DNA of 64,000 bases from an uncultured Proteiniphilum sp. (GTDB taxonomy: Bacteria; Bacteroidota; Bacteroidia; Bacteroidales; Dysgonomonadaceae): assembly GCA_927407015.1 (NCBI GenBank), contig CAKMJT010000002.1, forward strand, positions 62,001-126,000. Direction: 5' to 3'. Position numbers and translations under genes: made by a program. Under the pieces are notes generated by a model. The model was given only the letters and a program-made list of their open reading frames with translations. It made no database searches and was not told the DNA's origin. Position 1 is the first letter of the stretch, and each line of letters opens with the position of its first letter. Positions 1-9,321 of this stretch are shown here, piece by piece.

Positions 1-6
1 TGTGGA

Positions 7-567
7 TCAGCTGTATCTCACATCCTCCAGTCTATAGTTTGTCTCCAGCATTTCTTTGAACAGCTTCCGCGCCCTGAAGAGTTTTACCTTCACATTCGGT
101 TCGTTTAAACCGGTGATCTGGGCAATCTCTTTCACCGGGTTGTCTTCCATATAGTACAAAGTGAGCAACAGTGCATCACCCTGCGGCATCTTCTGTAACA
201 GATCCGAAACCACCGCTTTGCGGTCCATCTCATCCAGATCAATCTCCATCCTGTTTTCTCCCAGGTCGAATGCATTTTCAATCGCTGTCTCCTGAATGCC
301 TGTCCACATTCTGGCTTTTGAGTGTGTGATTGCTGTGTTATAGACAATCCGGTAAAGCCAGGTCGAGAATTTGCTCTCAGCGCGAAAACTATGCATATTC
401 CGGTATGCTTTCACATAGCTCTCCTGCACGACATCTTCCGCATCCTGCATATTGCCGCAAATCCGGTAAGCGATCGTGATCGCCATATCCTGATAGGCAT
501 CGACAAAATATGCGAACGCGGAAGTGTTGCCGGAAAGCACCTGTTGCACACGTTGATTCTCGTTCAT
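7..567 (-). CDS. ECF-type RNA polymerase sigma factor
   Basis: This 186-residue protein has the two-domain layout of group 4 (ECF) sigma factors. Region 2 spans about residues 10-85, with the GNMQDAEDVVQESYVKAYRN core and a FSTWLYRIVYN stretch. Region 4 spans about 120-175, with a helix-turn-helix containing VKEIAQITGLNEPNVKVKLF. It should direct core polymerase to a small regulon. It begins only 9 nt after the DUF6249 gene stop, so the two are probably cotranscribed, DUF6249 first. No FecR-type anti-sigma is adjacent, so the neighbouring membrane protein is a candidate regulator; that is inference. The gene ends 6 nt from the window edge, so further operon members may lie outside. Confidence 0.93.
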   Translation of the reverse strand: MNENQRVQQVLSGNTSAFAYFVDAYQDMAITIAYRICGNMQDAEDVVQESYVKAYRNMHSFRAESKFSTWLYRIVYNTAITHSKARMWTGIQETAIENAFDLGENRMEIDLDEMDRKAVVSDLLQKMPQGDALLLTLYYMEDNPVKEIAQITGLNEPNVKVKLFRARKLFKEMLETNYRLEDVRYS

Positions 568-576
568 CGCAAGCGG

Positions 577-969
577 TTATTCCTGTTCTGTCTCTTCCTT
601 CTGTGCCGTGAGCGGCATTCTTTGTGTCACCAGAAAATAAACCAGATAACCTATCCCCAGGAAGAAGACCACGCTGGCTCCGGTCACCCAGAACTCATTT
701 CCCTGACCAATCACCAGATATTCGGAGCATAGGAATCCGACGATGATCCCAATTCCCAGTGCTACCAGTACAATCCCGTTTCTTAATGATACAAACCGGT
801 TAGGATTGCTTTTTTGTTTGCTTCTGTTAGGCGGAATAATTCCCTGACTGATCAGTCCCATTCTTTCCTTATGGTCGTTTCTCACTGCATTGAGTCCTAT
901 AACCAGTCCTGCAGTGATGGGTAACCCGATGGTACAGAGAATGGCAATAATTGGTATTAAATCTTCCAT
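577..969 (-). CDS. DUF6249 family inner-membrane protein
   Basis: A 130-residue membrane protein with three hydrophobic segments, at about residues 5-27, 62-83 and 91-113. A basic linker containing NRSKQKSNPNR lies between the first two. The N-terminal helix followed by a conserved-looking RMGLISQGIIP stretch fits the DUF6249 family, which is often found beside ECF sigma genes in Bacteroidetes. Its biochemical role is not known to me. It lies immediately upstream of the sigma gene in the same direction, so a membrane-linked regulatory role is plausible but unproven. A possible -7 box (TATTTTTG read on the minus strand, 1039-1046) lies 70 nt upstream without a clear -33 TTG. Confidence 0.8.
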   Translation of the reverse strand: MEDLIPIIAILCTIGLPITAGLVIGLNAVRNDHKERMGLISQGIIPPNRSKQKSNPNRFVSLRNGIVLVALGIGIIVGFLCSEYLVIGQGNEFWVTGASVVFFLGIGYLVYFLVTQRMPLTAQKEETEQE

Positions 970-1200
970 ATTCGTATGCGTTTAATGAGTGAATAATTTG
1001 TTATCATTCATAGGACACGCACAGATCACTATCGGTTACAAAAATAGTAAAACTTTCCGGGAAATATTTTCATAGCAGAGCGTAAAACAGGGTCTTTCCC
1101 GGTGATACCGGGTGAAAAGGTAATCCGCCTGTGGTATTGTTAATCAGACGGTTCAAAAACTTGTCAACAACACCCTCTTTACATCACTTAAAAGAAATGC

Positions 1201-1623
1201 CTACTTGTTTTTCAACAGATCGCGAATTTCAGTCAGGAGTGTTTCTTCTTTGGAGGGTTCCGGAGCTGCTTCCGGTGCGGGAACTTCCTCTTTCTTCCGT
1301 TTCATGCTGTTCATCGCCCTGATCACCATGAAAATAGATACACCAATGATCAGAAAATCGATGACAGCCTGGATAAAGGCTCCGTAGTTCCAGGTAATGG
1401 CCGGAGTAGTCACCTCTGTTCCACTCATCACCGCTTCTCTCAGCACTACTTTGAGTTCAGTGAACTGTCCCTGTCCAAACAACAAGGCGATAGGGGGCAT
1501 CAAAATATCGTTCACAAAGGAGGTGACGATCTTACCGAAGGCACCACCAATCACAATACCCACGGCCATGTCCACGACGCTGCCGCGCATTAAGAATTCT
1601 TTCAGTTCTGATTTAAACGACAT
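1201..1623 (-). CDS. mscL: Large-conductance mechanosensitive channel MscL
   Basis: MscL opens under membrane tension to release solutes during hypo-osmotic shock. The protein is 140 residues, the normal family length. It starts with the amphipathic N-terminal helix (SELKEFLMRGSVVDMAVG), followed by the pore-lining first membrane helix (VGIVIGGAFGKIVTSFVNDI). A periplasmic loop with GTEVTTPAITWNYG and a second membrane helix (about 86-106) follow. The tail is a charged, proline- and alanine-rich linker ending in the cytoplasmic helix TLLTEIRDLLKN. It is a single gene with its own upstream region and no functional link to its neighbours. Confidence 0.97.
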   Translation of the reverse strand: MSFKSELKEFLMRGSVVDMAVGIVIGGAFGKIVTSFVNDILMPPIALLFGQGQFTELKVVLREAVMSGTEVTTPAITWNYGAFIQAVIDFLIIGVSIFMVIRAMNSMKRKKEEVPAPEAAPEPSKEETLLTEIRDLLKNK

Positions 1624-1731
1624 AGTTTTTTTGATTAAGGGTTGAAAAATCTTCCTTCTGCAAAGGAAATGAAATTTATGTAAATAAACACTTTTCAGTC
1701 ATCAATTTATCCTCGTTGAGGATGATTTACC

Positions 1732-2634
1732 CTAATGAAATAATTCAGCCAGCATACAGCGTGCCGATCCTCCGCCATTTGTCTCAATCGTCTGCAGGTC
1801 GGTAGAAACGATCTGACTGAAGGTAGCGATGGTGTTCTCCTGCTCCGGCATTAAGGCATGGCGCGCAGATGCAGACATCACCATGAAGGGGTGACCGTTC
1901 CTGCTCTTCACTTCGAGCATATTGCCGGTAAACTGTGCTATCTGATCCAAAGTGATATCCACAATGATTTTACCGGTCGATGTGAGCCTCGCGACCACCT
2001 TGCGGCGTTCGTTCTCCTCCCTGATCGCTTCCAGGCAGATCACCGCTACCTGTGTGCCCACCTCCATCATCACGTTGGTGTGGTAGATCTGGTTCCCGTT
2101 TTGATCGGTGGCATCGAAAAGCGCGGCATCGTAGTTCATCCGTGAGCAGAAATCGGCCAGCACCTTCTCAGATGTGCGGGGTGAACGGCAGCAGTAAGCG
2201 ATCTGCTTGTCACGGTCCAGAACCATGCTGCCTGTCCCTTCCAGAAACTGACCCTCCTTCTCCCAGTATGTCAGATCAATCAGTTTACGGTGATTCATCT
2301 TCCGGCGGAGCAGGTCCATGATCTCCGGCTTTCTTTCCAGACGGCGGTTTTCGGCAAACATGGGATAGAGCACCAGTTCCCCTGACAAATGAGAGGAAAA
2401 CCAGTTGTTGGGAAAAATGGAATCAGGCGTCCATGGCACCGGACTGTCCTGCACCACTGTCACATCGATATCCTTGCCACGCAACAGGTGGACGAGCGCG
2501 TCGAATTCTTCTGTCGCCTTCTCCGCTACGGTGCCGGAGGCTGACTGATGCTGAAAGAAGTTATTCTGCGCTGTTTCCTCATTGAATCCGAACCGTGCCG
2601 GACGGATCATCAGCAGCTTTGATGTTGTTTGCAT
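1732..2634 (-). CDS. ctlX: Citrulline hydrolase (CtlX-type amidinotransferase-fold enzyme)
   Basis: A 300-residue protein of the guanidine-group-modifying (arginine deiminase/amidinotransferase) fold. Visible landmarks are PWTPDSIFPNNWFS near residue 68, the His motif IYHTNVMMEVG around 183, and a C-terminal nucleophile in GGGSARCMLAELF (Cys293). This arrangement matches the CtlX group, which splits L-citrulline to ornithine, ammonia and CO2. The next gene upstream in the transcript is ornithine aminotransferase, which would consume the ornithine, and that pairing supports the call. An N-dimethylarginine or arginine deiminase activity cannot be excluded from sequence. The 254-nt leader holds copy 1 of the GCTGA-type repeat family. 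Confidence 0.85.
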   Translation of the reverse strand: MQTTSKLLMIRPARFGFNEETAQNNFFQHQSASGTVAEKATEEFDALVHLLRGKDIDVTVVQDSPVPWTPDSIFPNNWFSSHLSGELVLYPMFAENRRLERKPEIMDLLRRKMNHRKLIDLTYWEKEGQFLEGTGSMVLDRDKQIAYCCRSPRTSEKVLADFCSRMNYDAALFDATDQNGNQIYHTNVMMEVGTQVAVICLEAIREENERRKVVARLTSTGKIIVDITLDQIAQFTGNMLEVKSRNGHPFMVMSASARHALMPEQENTIATFSQIVSTDLQTIETNGGGSARCMLAELFH

Positions 2635-2648
2635 AGTTTTTATTTTTT

Positions 2649-2788
2649 AGCGGTCAGCTATCAGCTATCAGCAGTCATCAGTCATCAGTCATCAGTCATC
2701 AGTCAGCTCTTTAGAAGTAAGCTTTGTACAGGCAGCGGTTAGCGATCAGCTTTCAGCATTCAGCTGTTTGTTGTAAGTTGTAAGCTAA
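2649..2788 (-). repeat. GCTGA-type leader repeat, copy 1 (upstream of ctlX)
   Basis: On the minus strand this stretch is built from degenerate 7-nt units of the form GCTGAnn. It includes an uninterrupted run in which the plus strand reads AGTCATC four times (about 2672-2702). It also contains the conserved core found in the other copies: ACCGCTGC, a few bases, TACAAAG, then CTTCTAAAGAGCTGA. It ends about 15 nt before the ctlX start codon and reads in the coding direction. I do not recognise it as a known element. Confidence 0.8.
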
Positions 2789-2888
2789 TACAAATTCAGA
2801 ATGGAAACACAGGGACTAAACTTACAGCCCGAATACTGCATCCTGAAACATACTGACATCTGTGCCTGCAAAGAGCGAAAACCAAAAC

Positions 2889-4118
2889 TTATTCCAGTGA
2901 TTGAATCGATATTTTGATGATTTGGATGGCTTCTCTCAGTTCTTCTTCCGTGATCACCAGTGGAGGAGCAAAGCGAATGATATAGTGATGCGTGGGTTTT
3001 GCCAGCAATCCGTTCTCAGCCATCGCAAGGCAAACATCCCATGCTTCTTTACCCTGATGAGGTACGATGACGATGGCATTGAGCAGCCCTTTTCCACGTA
3101 CCTCTCTGATAAAGGGACTCTTTATCCTCCCCATTTCTTCACGGAATATTTTACCCAGACGCTCCGCTTTCTCTGCCAGGTGCTCCTCCCTGACCACCTC
3201 CAGCGCCGCCATGGCCACCCGGCATGCCAGCGGGAACCCGCCAAAGGTAGAACCGTGCTGCCCCGGGTGGATGGTGAGCATGATCTCATCATCCGCCAGT
3301 ACGGCTGAGACGGGTAATACCCCTCCCGAAAGGGCTTTCCCCAGGATCACAATGTCGGGACGCACCCCCTCGTGATCGCAGCAAAGCATCTTCCCGGTAC
3401 GGGCGATACCGGTCTGTACCTCATCGGCAATGAAGAGAACATTGTGTTTTTTGCAGAGGTTGTAACAGGCTTTCAGATACCCGTCATCCGGCACACGTAC
3501 CCCTGCCTCTCCCTGTATGGGTTCCACAAGAAATCCGGCAATGGTACCGGCTTTTTTCTCCAGCAGCGCTGCAAGTGCCTCCACATCATTGTACGGGATT
3601 ATTTCAAGGCCGCCTGTGTAGGGGCCGTAACCTCCACGTGCCTCGGGATCGGCAGAGATGGAGACGATGGTGATGGTCCTGCCGTGGAAGTTGCCTTCAC
3701 AGCCCACTATCACCGCTTCATTTTCGGGGATGCCTTTTATCTGGTAACCCCACTTACGGGCAAGCTTCAGCGCTGTCTCCACCGCCTCGGCACCCGAATT
3801 CATCGGAAGCACCCTGTCGTAGCCGAAGTAGTCATGGATATATTTCTCATAAGGACCAAGTGAGTCATTATAAAAAGCGCGCGAGGTGAGGCAGAGTCTC
3901 TCAGCCTGTTCCTTAAGGGCCCCGACAATAGCCGGATGGCAGTGACCCTGGTTAACGGCCGAATAGGCTGACAAGAAATCAAAATACCGCTTACCGTCCA
4001 CGTCCCACACGAAGCACCTTTCACCGCGCGATAAAACGACCGGCAGGGGGTGATAATTGTGGGCCCCGTAATTCTCTTCCAGATCCATAAATGCTTTGGC
4101 CTCTGATGTTACCTTCAT
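2889..4118 (-). CDS. rocD: Ornithine--oxo-acid aminotransferase
   Basis: A PLP-dependent class III aminotransferase that converts ornithine plus 2-oxoglutarate to glutamate-5-semialdehyde and glutamate. From the ATG at 4118 it is 409 residues, close to the family norm; an in-frame GTG at 4148 would add ten. Motifs include the substrate-pocket [31 protein letters not shown], the cofactor Asp in [15 protein letters not shown], and the Schiff-base lysine in [12 protein letters not shown]. It lies between the DUF1080 gene (56 nt upstream) and ctlX, all read on the minus strand. Together with ctlX it completes a citrulline to ornithine to glutamate semialdehyde route. Confidence 0.96.
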   Translation of the reverse strand: MKVTSEAKAFMDLEENYGAHNYHPLPVVLSRGERCFVWDVDGKRYFDFLSAYSAVNQGHCHPAIVGALKEQAERLCLTSRAFYNDSLGPYEKYIHDYFGYDRVLPMNSGAEAVETALKLARKWGYQIKGIPENEAVIVGCEGNFHGRTITIVSISADPEARGGYGPYTGGLEIIPYNDVEALAALLEKKAGTIAGFLVEPIQGEAGVRVPDDGYLKACYNLCKKHNVLFIADEVQTGIARTGKMLCCDHEGVRPDIVILGKALSGGVLPVSAVLADDEIMLTIHPGQHGSTFGGFPLACRVAMAALEVVREEHLAEKAERLGKIFREEMGRIKSPFIREVRGKGLLNAIVIVPHQGKEAWDVCLAMAENGLLAKPTHHYIIRFAPPLVITEEELREAIQIIKISIQSLE

Positions 4119-4174
4119 AATGATGGATGTTTGGTTATTTTCTTTCACCGACGATGGCCCTTTTTTTCAGGGCA

Positions 4175-4813
4175 TTAAGCCGGACTCAGGACAAGGTTCC
4201 GGAATTGTATCTCTTTTCCTTCACTCTGCAGCCCGATATGTCCTTCTTTTACTTCACTGGTGGCGTTGTTTTGCAGGACGTCGTTGATATAAATCCCGAT
4301 GGCACCTTCATTCACCGTGATCTTTACGCTATTCCACTCTCCGGGACTCTTTTCACCCGTCGGCCCTGCTTTGCCGATTACCGGAAATGCGGGACGTTCC
4401 GTCACTCCTGCGGGAAGCTGGTATTCGTTGAGATCAGCACCGGCCAGCATGACGAGATCACCGGCTTTTCCTGCCTTAAGCTGACATTCAATCCCTTTGG
4501 GGAAGGGCTTTGACGGATCTTCAATCAGAAAGAAAACGCCGCTGTTACTCTCTTCCCCGGCCCACCTGTACTCCAGATGGAGCGTGAAATTGCGGTATTT
4601 CTCTTTCGTGTACATATAACCGAGTGGCTCACCCTTCACGGAGATAACACCTTCCCGCGCAGTGAATACCTCTTCAGCCGGAACCGCATCGTTCTCAACT
4701 ACAAAGTTCCAGCCGGATAAATCCTTGCCGTTAAAAATCTTTTCTGATTGCTGTGAGCAACCGGCTGCGAAAACGGCCAATAATAAAACTGCTGATAGGA
4801 TAGACTTTTGCAT
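4175..4813 (-). CDS. DUF1080 (3-keto-disaccharide hydrolase fold) lipoprotein
   Basis: A 212-residue lipoprotein. The signal peptide ends in a lipobox with Cys19 (VFAAGCSQQ). One DUF1080 domain follows, recognisable from IFNGKDLSGWNF at its start, YRNFTLHLEYRW, SNSGVFFL in the middle and GHIGLQSEGKEIQFRNL near the end. The fold is a concanavalin-like jelly roll, and members act on or bind sugars, some as 3-keto-glycoside hydrolases. It probably faces the periplasm or cell surface. It is the first gene of an apparent run with rocD and ctlX, although no metabolic link is obvious. A promoter with both Bacteroidetes boxes lies at 4851-4884. Confidence 0.88.
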   Translation of the reverse strand: MQKSILSAVLLLAVFAAGCSQQSEKIFNGKDLSGWNFVVENDAVPAEEVFTAREGVISVKGEPLGYMYTKEKYRNFTLHLEYRWAGEESNSGVFFLIEDPSKPFPKGIECQLKAGKAGDLVMLAGADLNEYQLPAGVTERPAFPVIGKAGPTGEKSPGEWNSVKITVNEGAIGIYINDVLQNNATSEVKEGHIGLQSEGKEIQFRNLVLSPA

Positions 4814-4850
4814 TCGTTGTGTATGTATTAGTTAAAAAATATCTGCTGTA

Positions 4851-4884
4851 CAAATATATACTTTTTATGCCTATTCCGAAACAA
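4851..4884 (-). promoter_or_regulatory. Predicted Bacteroidetes promoter for the DUF1080-rocD-ctlX run
   Basis: On the minus strand a TATATTTG (4858-4851) fits the -7 consensus TAnnTTTG exactly. A TTG (4884-4882) lies 23 nt upstream of it. The box is 38 nt before the DUF1080 start codon. Confidence 0.45.
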
Positions 4885-4992
4885 ATATGCCCTGAATTAT
4901 GATGAGGATGGCAGATCTGCTGACAAGCCGTTTATGCATCAATCTGCGAAGCGGTGACCATGGAAATCCGTCTCCTAAAAAAGTAAAAAAGA

Positions 4993-5023
4993 TTGTGAGA
5001 TAGAGCGGAAATAGATACATTTG
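4993..5023 (+). promoter_or_regulatory. Predicted Bacteroidetes promoter for porX-tsaE
   Basis: TTG at 4993-4995, a 20-nt spacer, and TACATTTG at 5016-5023, a perfect TAnnTTTG. Transcription would begin about 35 nt before the porX start codon. Confidence 0.55.
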
Positions 5024-5064
5024 CCCAATTTTCTGACAGCAAGCGGATAAGGAGATACAGAATA

Positions 5065-6609
5065 ATGAACAAAGCACATTTCCTCTGGGTAGATGATGAG
5101 ATTGACCTTCTGAAACCCTATGTACTTTTTTTGAATGAGAAGGGATACAGGATGGAGTGTGTCAATAACGGACGAGATGCCATTGAACTGTGCCGTAGCC
5201 AGTTGTTCGATATCATCTTCCTGGATGAGCATATGCCGGGATTATCGGGGCTCGAAACCCTCACGGAACTGCATGCTTCTCAGCCGGATGTACCAGTGGT
5301 GATGATCACGAAAAGTGAGGATGAAGGAATGATGAATCAGGCTATCGGAAAGAAAATTGCCGATTACCTGATTAAACCGGTGAATCCGAACCAGGTACTG
5401 CTGACCATCAAGAAACTGCTGGACAAGAAACAATTGATTGCAGAGGCAACATCGGTGAACTACCGCGATGAATTCAGTCAGTTAACGGGGGCGATGGAGC
5501 GTTGTCGCTCTGCCGGCGACTGGAAGGATCTGTATAAAAAACTGGTATACTGGGAACTGGAGCTGGATCAGACGCAGAGCCTGATGAAAGAGATGCTGGT
5601 CATGCAGAAGGCGGAAGCCAACAAGGCTTTCGCAAGGTTCATCCGGGGAAACTATGAAAACTGGATGATCCACTGCGATGGACGTCCCGTGATGAGTCCT
5701 GACTTGTTTGAGCGATTTGTTTCTCCGGCACTCAAAAAAGGGAAAAAACTCTTTTTTATCCTGATCGATAATTTCCGTTTCGATCAGTGGCAGGTGATCA
5801 AGGACATTGTCAGCGAGAACTTCACCTGTAACGAAGAGCTCTATTTCAGTATCCTGCCCACGGCCACTCCCTATGCCCGGAACAGTCTGTTCTCCGGATT
5901 GATGCCCCGGCAGCTGGCGGAACGTTATCCCGATATATGGGTGAATGAAACGGAGGATGAAGGGAAAAACCTGCTGGAGGAACCGCTTATTCAACATCAA
6001 CTGAACAGAATGGGCATAAACAGCAGCCTCTCCTATCAGAAAATAAATACAAACTACGAAGGGGTTAAACTGGCAGCCCGTTTTTCGGAACTGGAGAAAT
6101 CTGATCTGAACGTGTGGGTATTCAACTTCATCGATATGCTGTCACATGCCAGGACAGAATCGAAAATGATTCGTGAGCTGACGGCCGATGAGGCTGCCTA
6201 CCGCTCACTTACCCGCTCCTGGTTTTTGCATTCCCCGTTGCCATTCCTGTTGGGAAAGATAGCGCAAAACGGGTATAAGGCGGTTCTCACGACCGATCAC
6301 GGCTCCATACGGGTGCAAAACGGGGTAAAGGTGATAGGTGACAAGGAATCAAGTGTCAATCTTCGGTATAAGCTGGGGAAAAATCTGGGATATGACCCAC
6401 GAAGGCTGTTCGAGGTCATTCATCCCGAAAATCTGGGATTGCCCTCTCCCAATATGAGCACACGTTATATCTTTGCGCTGAACAGTGATTTTTTTGCTTA
6501 CCCCAATCAGTACAACCATTACGTGTCGTACTACGAGAACAGTTTCCAACATGGAGGCGTTTCCATGGAAGAGATGTTGATCCCATTCATTACGCTCACG
6601 GCTAAATAA
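5065..6609 (+). CDS. porX: T9SS response regulator PorX (receiver plus PglZ domain)
   Basis: A 514-residue two-domain regulator. The CheY-like receiver (about 1-120) has the acidic pair D10/D11, phospho-acceptor D54 in FLDEHMPGLSG, and the conserved Lys in DYLIKPVNP. A helical linker follows. From about 195 there is an alkaline-phosphatase-superfamily PglZ domain with FILIDNFRFDQW, NFIDMLSH and the metal-binding VLTTDHGSIRV. This architecture defines PorX, which with the kinase PorY controls type IX secretion genes and binds T9SS components. Its partner PorY is not in the window, but PorW is (40.7-42.9 kb). tsaE follows after 6 nt, suggesting one transcript. Confidence 0.93.
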   Translation: MNKAHFLWVDDEIDLLKPYVLFLNEKGYRMECVNNGRDAIELCRSQLFDIIFLDEHMPGLSGLETLTELHASQPDVPVVMITKSEDEGMMNQAIGKKIADYLIKPVNPNQVLLTIKKLLDKKQLIAEATSVNYRDEFSQLTGAMERCRSAGDWKDLYKKLVYWELELDQTQSLMKEMLVMQKAEANKAFARFIRGNYENWMIHCDGRPVMSPDLFERFVSPALKKGKKLFFILIDNFRFDQWQVIKDIVSENFTCNEELYFSILPTATPYARNSLFSGLMPRQLAERYPDIWVNETEDEGKNLLEEPLIQHQLNRMGINSSLSYQKINTNYEGVKLAARFSELEKSDLNVWVFNFIDMLSHARTESKMIRELTADEAAYRSLTRSWFLHSPLPFLLGKIAQNGYKAVLTTDHGSIRVQNGVKVIGDKESSVNLRYKLGKNLGYDPRRLFEVIHPENLGLPSPNMSTRYIFALNSDFFAYPNQYNHYVSYYENSFQHGGVSMEEMLIPFITLTAK

Positions 6610-6615
6610 CCATTT

Positions 6616-7029
6616 ATGAGGATAGAGATCAATAATTTAACGGACTTACCGCCAGCCGCCCGTGCATTCATCGGAAATATGGGGGAGAGTAAGGTTTTCG
6701 CTTTTTACGGGAGCATGGGCGCCGGCAAGACCACCTTCATCAAGGCTGTATGTGAGGAGCTGGGTGTGAAGGAAACGGTGGCAAGCCCCACCTTCGCCAT
6801 CATCAATGAATACAGGGACAAAAAGGGTGATTCCATTTATCATTTCGATTTCTACCGCATCAACAAGCTTGAGGAGGCGTTCGATTTCGGTTATGAGGAT
6901 TATTTTTACAGCGGGAATATATGCTTTATCGAATGGCCGGAGCTGATAGAGGCCGTATTGCCGGATGATACCGTGAAGATAGCTATCCGGGAAGAACCCT
7001 CCGGAGGCCGGATCGTAGAGCGTATCTGA
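6616..7029 (+). CDS. tsaE: tRNA t6A37 threonylcarbamoyladenosine biosynthesis ATPase TsaE
   Basis: A 137-residue P-loop protein of the expected size. Walker A is [12 protein letters not shown] (about 33-44), and the Walker B-like and family-specific motifs are YHFDFYRI and [10 protein letters not shown]. Between them lies [11 protein letters not shown], a switch-like element typical of TsaE. It works with TsaD and TsaB to install t6A at position 37 of ANN-decoding tRNAs in the cytoplasm. It directly follows porX. TsaE has no known link to type IX secretion, so this is probably shared transcription only. Confidence 0.96.
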   Translation: MRIEINNLTDLPPAARAFIGNMGESKVFAFYGSMGAGKTTFIKAVCEELGVKETVASPTFAIINEYRDKKGDSIYHFDFYRINKLEEAFDFGYEDYFYSGNICFIEWPELIEAVLPDDTVKIAIREEPSGGRIVERI

Positions 7030-7142
7030 CAAGATTTTGCCACGAACCGTTAAACGTATTGGGAAAGAATCACTCTTAATGAGAGGAATTGTAAAACTAA
7101 ATACAGAAAATTCCATATATTCGCATATCCAAAAAAACGAAG

Positions 7143-9203
7143 ATGAAAAAAATAATCATAGCAGCCTTCTTAATGCTCTCTGCCCTGTCGGCATCAACTC
7201 AGGTCAATACCGACCGGGTGATGATGATCGGCAAGAATGCGCTCTATTTTGAGGATTATGTGCTGGCCATTCAATACTTCAATCAGGTGATTACGGCCAA
7301 ACCGTATCTTGCAGACCCCTACTATTTCAGGGCGATGGCAAAATTCCTGCTCGATGATTTCAAGGGTGCCGAAGAGGACGCCTCGGAATGCCTGACACGT
7401 AACCCTTATTACACGGCGGCTTATCAGCTGCGCGGCGCGGCACGGCAGAATCAGGAGAAGTATGAGCTGGCTGCCACCGATTACCAGCGAAGCCTGGAGT
7501 TCTTCCCTGAGGACAGACTCACGCTCGTCAACATGGGTATCGTCAATATCGAGATGGAGCATTATGACGTCGCAGAGAAATTCTTCGATGTGTTGCTTCG
7601 CCGTTTTCCCGATTATACACCCGGATACCTTACCCGTGCCCAGATGTACCTGGAGCTGAAAGATACCACCAATGCGATGGCCGACTTGAATAAGGCAATC
7701 GAAATAGACCCGTATACCTCTCACTCTTTCTCTGCCCGCGGACTTCTTTATTTCCAGCAGAAAGAATACAACAAAGCACTGGCAGACCTGGATGAAGCTA
7801 TCCGCCTCGATCCCTATTTCGAGGGCAACTATATCAACAGGGGCCTTGTCAAGTATCACCTGAACGACCTCCGTGGCGCAATGGCCGACTACGACAGGGT
7901 GATTGAGATGGATGAAAACAACCTGATCGCCCGCTTTAACCGGGGATTATTGCGTGCACAGGTAGCCGACAACAACCGGGCGATACGCGATTTCGACAAG
8001 GTGATCGAGCTGGAGCCGGACAATACCATAGCCTACCTCAACAGGGCAATGCTGAACAATGAGATCGGCAATACAGCCGGCGCACTCGAGGATCTGAACG
8101 TGGTACTCGAGGCTCATCCCGATTTTTTCAGCGGCTATTACATGCGTTCGCAATTGAAGCGTCAGCTGAACGACCTGCGTGGTGCTGAAAGAGATTACAC
8201 CCTGGCCCGGGCCGAAGAGTCGAAAGCCCGGAAAGTGGCGACAAAGAACCCCGAACCTCTGGCCCGTACTCATGTGCAGGGTGATGCCAAAGATACCAGG
8301 GAAGAAGCCGATCAGGATATCGAGAAGTTCAATCTGCTGGTGGTCGCCGGTGATGACGACTCCCAGAATACCAAATATCAGCGGCAGAGCAGGGGCAAGG
8401 TGCAGAACATGAATGCCCCTGTAGCGCCGGAACCGAAGTTCGTGCTGACCTATTATGAACAGGAGTATGAGGTACGCCGCCCAGTTTATTACTCCGAGAC
8501 GATGGAGATGGCGAACAACGAGCTGGCACTCTCCTGGATGCTCAAGGTGACCAACAATGAAGCTCCGTTGAATGAACTGCAGGTTCAGACACATTTCCGC
8601 TCCATCGACAACTATTCCAGGAAGCTGGAGGCTGAGCCCGGCAATGCAGCGTTTTATTTTGGCAGAGGGATGGACTTCATGCTGGTACAGGATTATGAGA
8701 ACGCACTGAGAGACATCAACAAGGTGCTTGAACTTAATCCCGGCATGCTGGTGGCTCATTTTGCCCGTGCAGTTGTCCGTTCCAAACAGCTGGAATATGA
8801 TCGTTTACAGTCCGATCCTGTCCTGATGGATGAAGACTCCGGCATTGAACTGCCGGCATTGGACAAAATAACCGGAAAAGCCAGGTTACCCGAGAACGCT
8901 GCAAAATCGGTCGATTATGAAGAGATCCTGAAAGAGTATGAAAAGATTATTCAGCTCAACCCCGGTTTTATCTACGCCTATTACAACCGGGCAGAGATAT
9001 TCAGCATCGAAAAGGATTACCGAGCGGCGATTGCCGATTATACGAAGGCCATTGAACTGGAACCGCAATTTGCGGAAGCCTATTTCAACCGCGGTATTGC
9101 CCGTCTGTCCATCGGTGAGACAGCACAAGGACTCGATGATCTGCGTAAAGGAGGTGAGCTGGGCATTGTGCAGGCATACAGTATCATCAAGCGGATGCAG
9201 TAA
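7143..9203 (+). CDS. Secreted or periplasmic tetratricopeptide-repeat protein
   Basis: A 686-residue protein with a signal peptide (about 1-20, MKKIIIAAFLMLSALSAS). It consists largely of TPR units. At least nine clear 34-residue repeats span about 25-355, with hallmarks such as AYQLRGAARQNQEKYELAATDYQ and FNRGLLRAQVADNNRAI. Further repeats lie at about 485-540 and 590-680. A non-repeat insert of about 130 residues (355-480) separates the blocks. TPR arrays bind partner proteins, but no partner can be named from sequence. The start at 7143 is chosen because it opens directly into the signal peptide. A weak -7 box (TATATTCG) lies at 7116-7123. Confidence 0.85.
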   Translation: MKKIIIAAFLMLSALSASTQVNTDRVMMIGKNALYFEDYVLAIQYFNQVITAKPYLADPYYFRAMAKFLLDDFKGAEEDASECLTRNPYYTAAYQLRGAARQNQEKYELAATDYQRSLEFFPEDRLTLVNMGIVNIEMEHYDVAEKFFDVLLRRFPDYTPGYLTRAQMYLELKDTTNAMADLNKAIEIDPYTSHSFSARGLLYFQQKEYNKALADLDEAIRLDPYFEGNYINRGLVKYHLNDLRGAMADYDRVIEMDENNLIARFNRGLLRAQVADNNRAIRDFDKVIELEPDNTIAYLNRAMLNNEIGNTAGALEDLNVVLEAHPDFFSGYYMRSQLKRQLNDLRGAERDYTLARAEESKARKVATKNPEPLARTHVQGDAKDTREEADQDIEKFNLLVVAGDDDSQNTKYQRQSRGKVQNMNAPVAPEPKFVLTYYEQEYEVRRPVYYSETMEMANNELALSWMLKVTNNEAPLNELQVQTHFRSIDNYSRKLEAEPGNAAFYFGRGMDFMLVQDYENALRDINKVLELNPGMLVAHFARAVVRSKQLEYDRLQSDPVLMDEDSGIELPALDKITGKARLPENAAKSVDYEEILKEYEKIIQLNPGFIYAYYNRAEIFSIEKDYRAAIADYTKAIELEPQFAEAYFNRGIARLSIGETAQGLDDLRKGGELGIVQAYSIIKRMQ

Positions 9204-9246
9204 AGGAGTCCCTTTTCAACTCTGACGATTACAATTTTCTTGTGAA

Positions 9247-9281
9247 TTTGCCGCGCATAAATCACAAAATCACTACATTTG
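9247..9281 (+). promoter_or_regulatory. Predicted Bacteroidetes promoter for thrS-infC
   Basis: TTTG at 9247-9250, a 23-nt spacer, and TACATTTG at 9274-9281. It lies 40 nt before the thrS start codon, leaving a leader too short for an elaborate riboswitch. Confidence 0.5.
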
Positions 9282-9321
9282 CAGTCAATTCAGAAAAAAG
9301 GTATATTAAGAACTACATAGC

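Noticed and set aside
2649-2788. Tandem repeats considered as a CRISPR array.
   Set aside because: The period is 7 nt without unique spacers, and there are no cas genes in the window.
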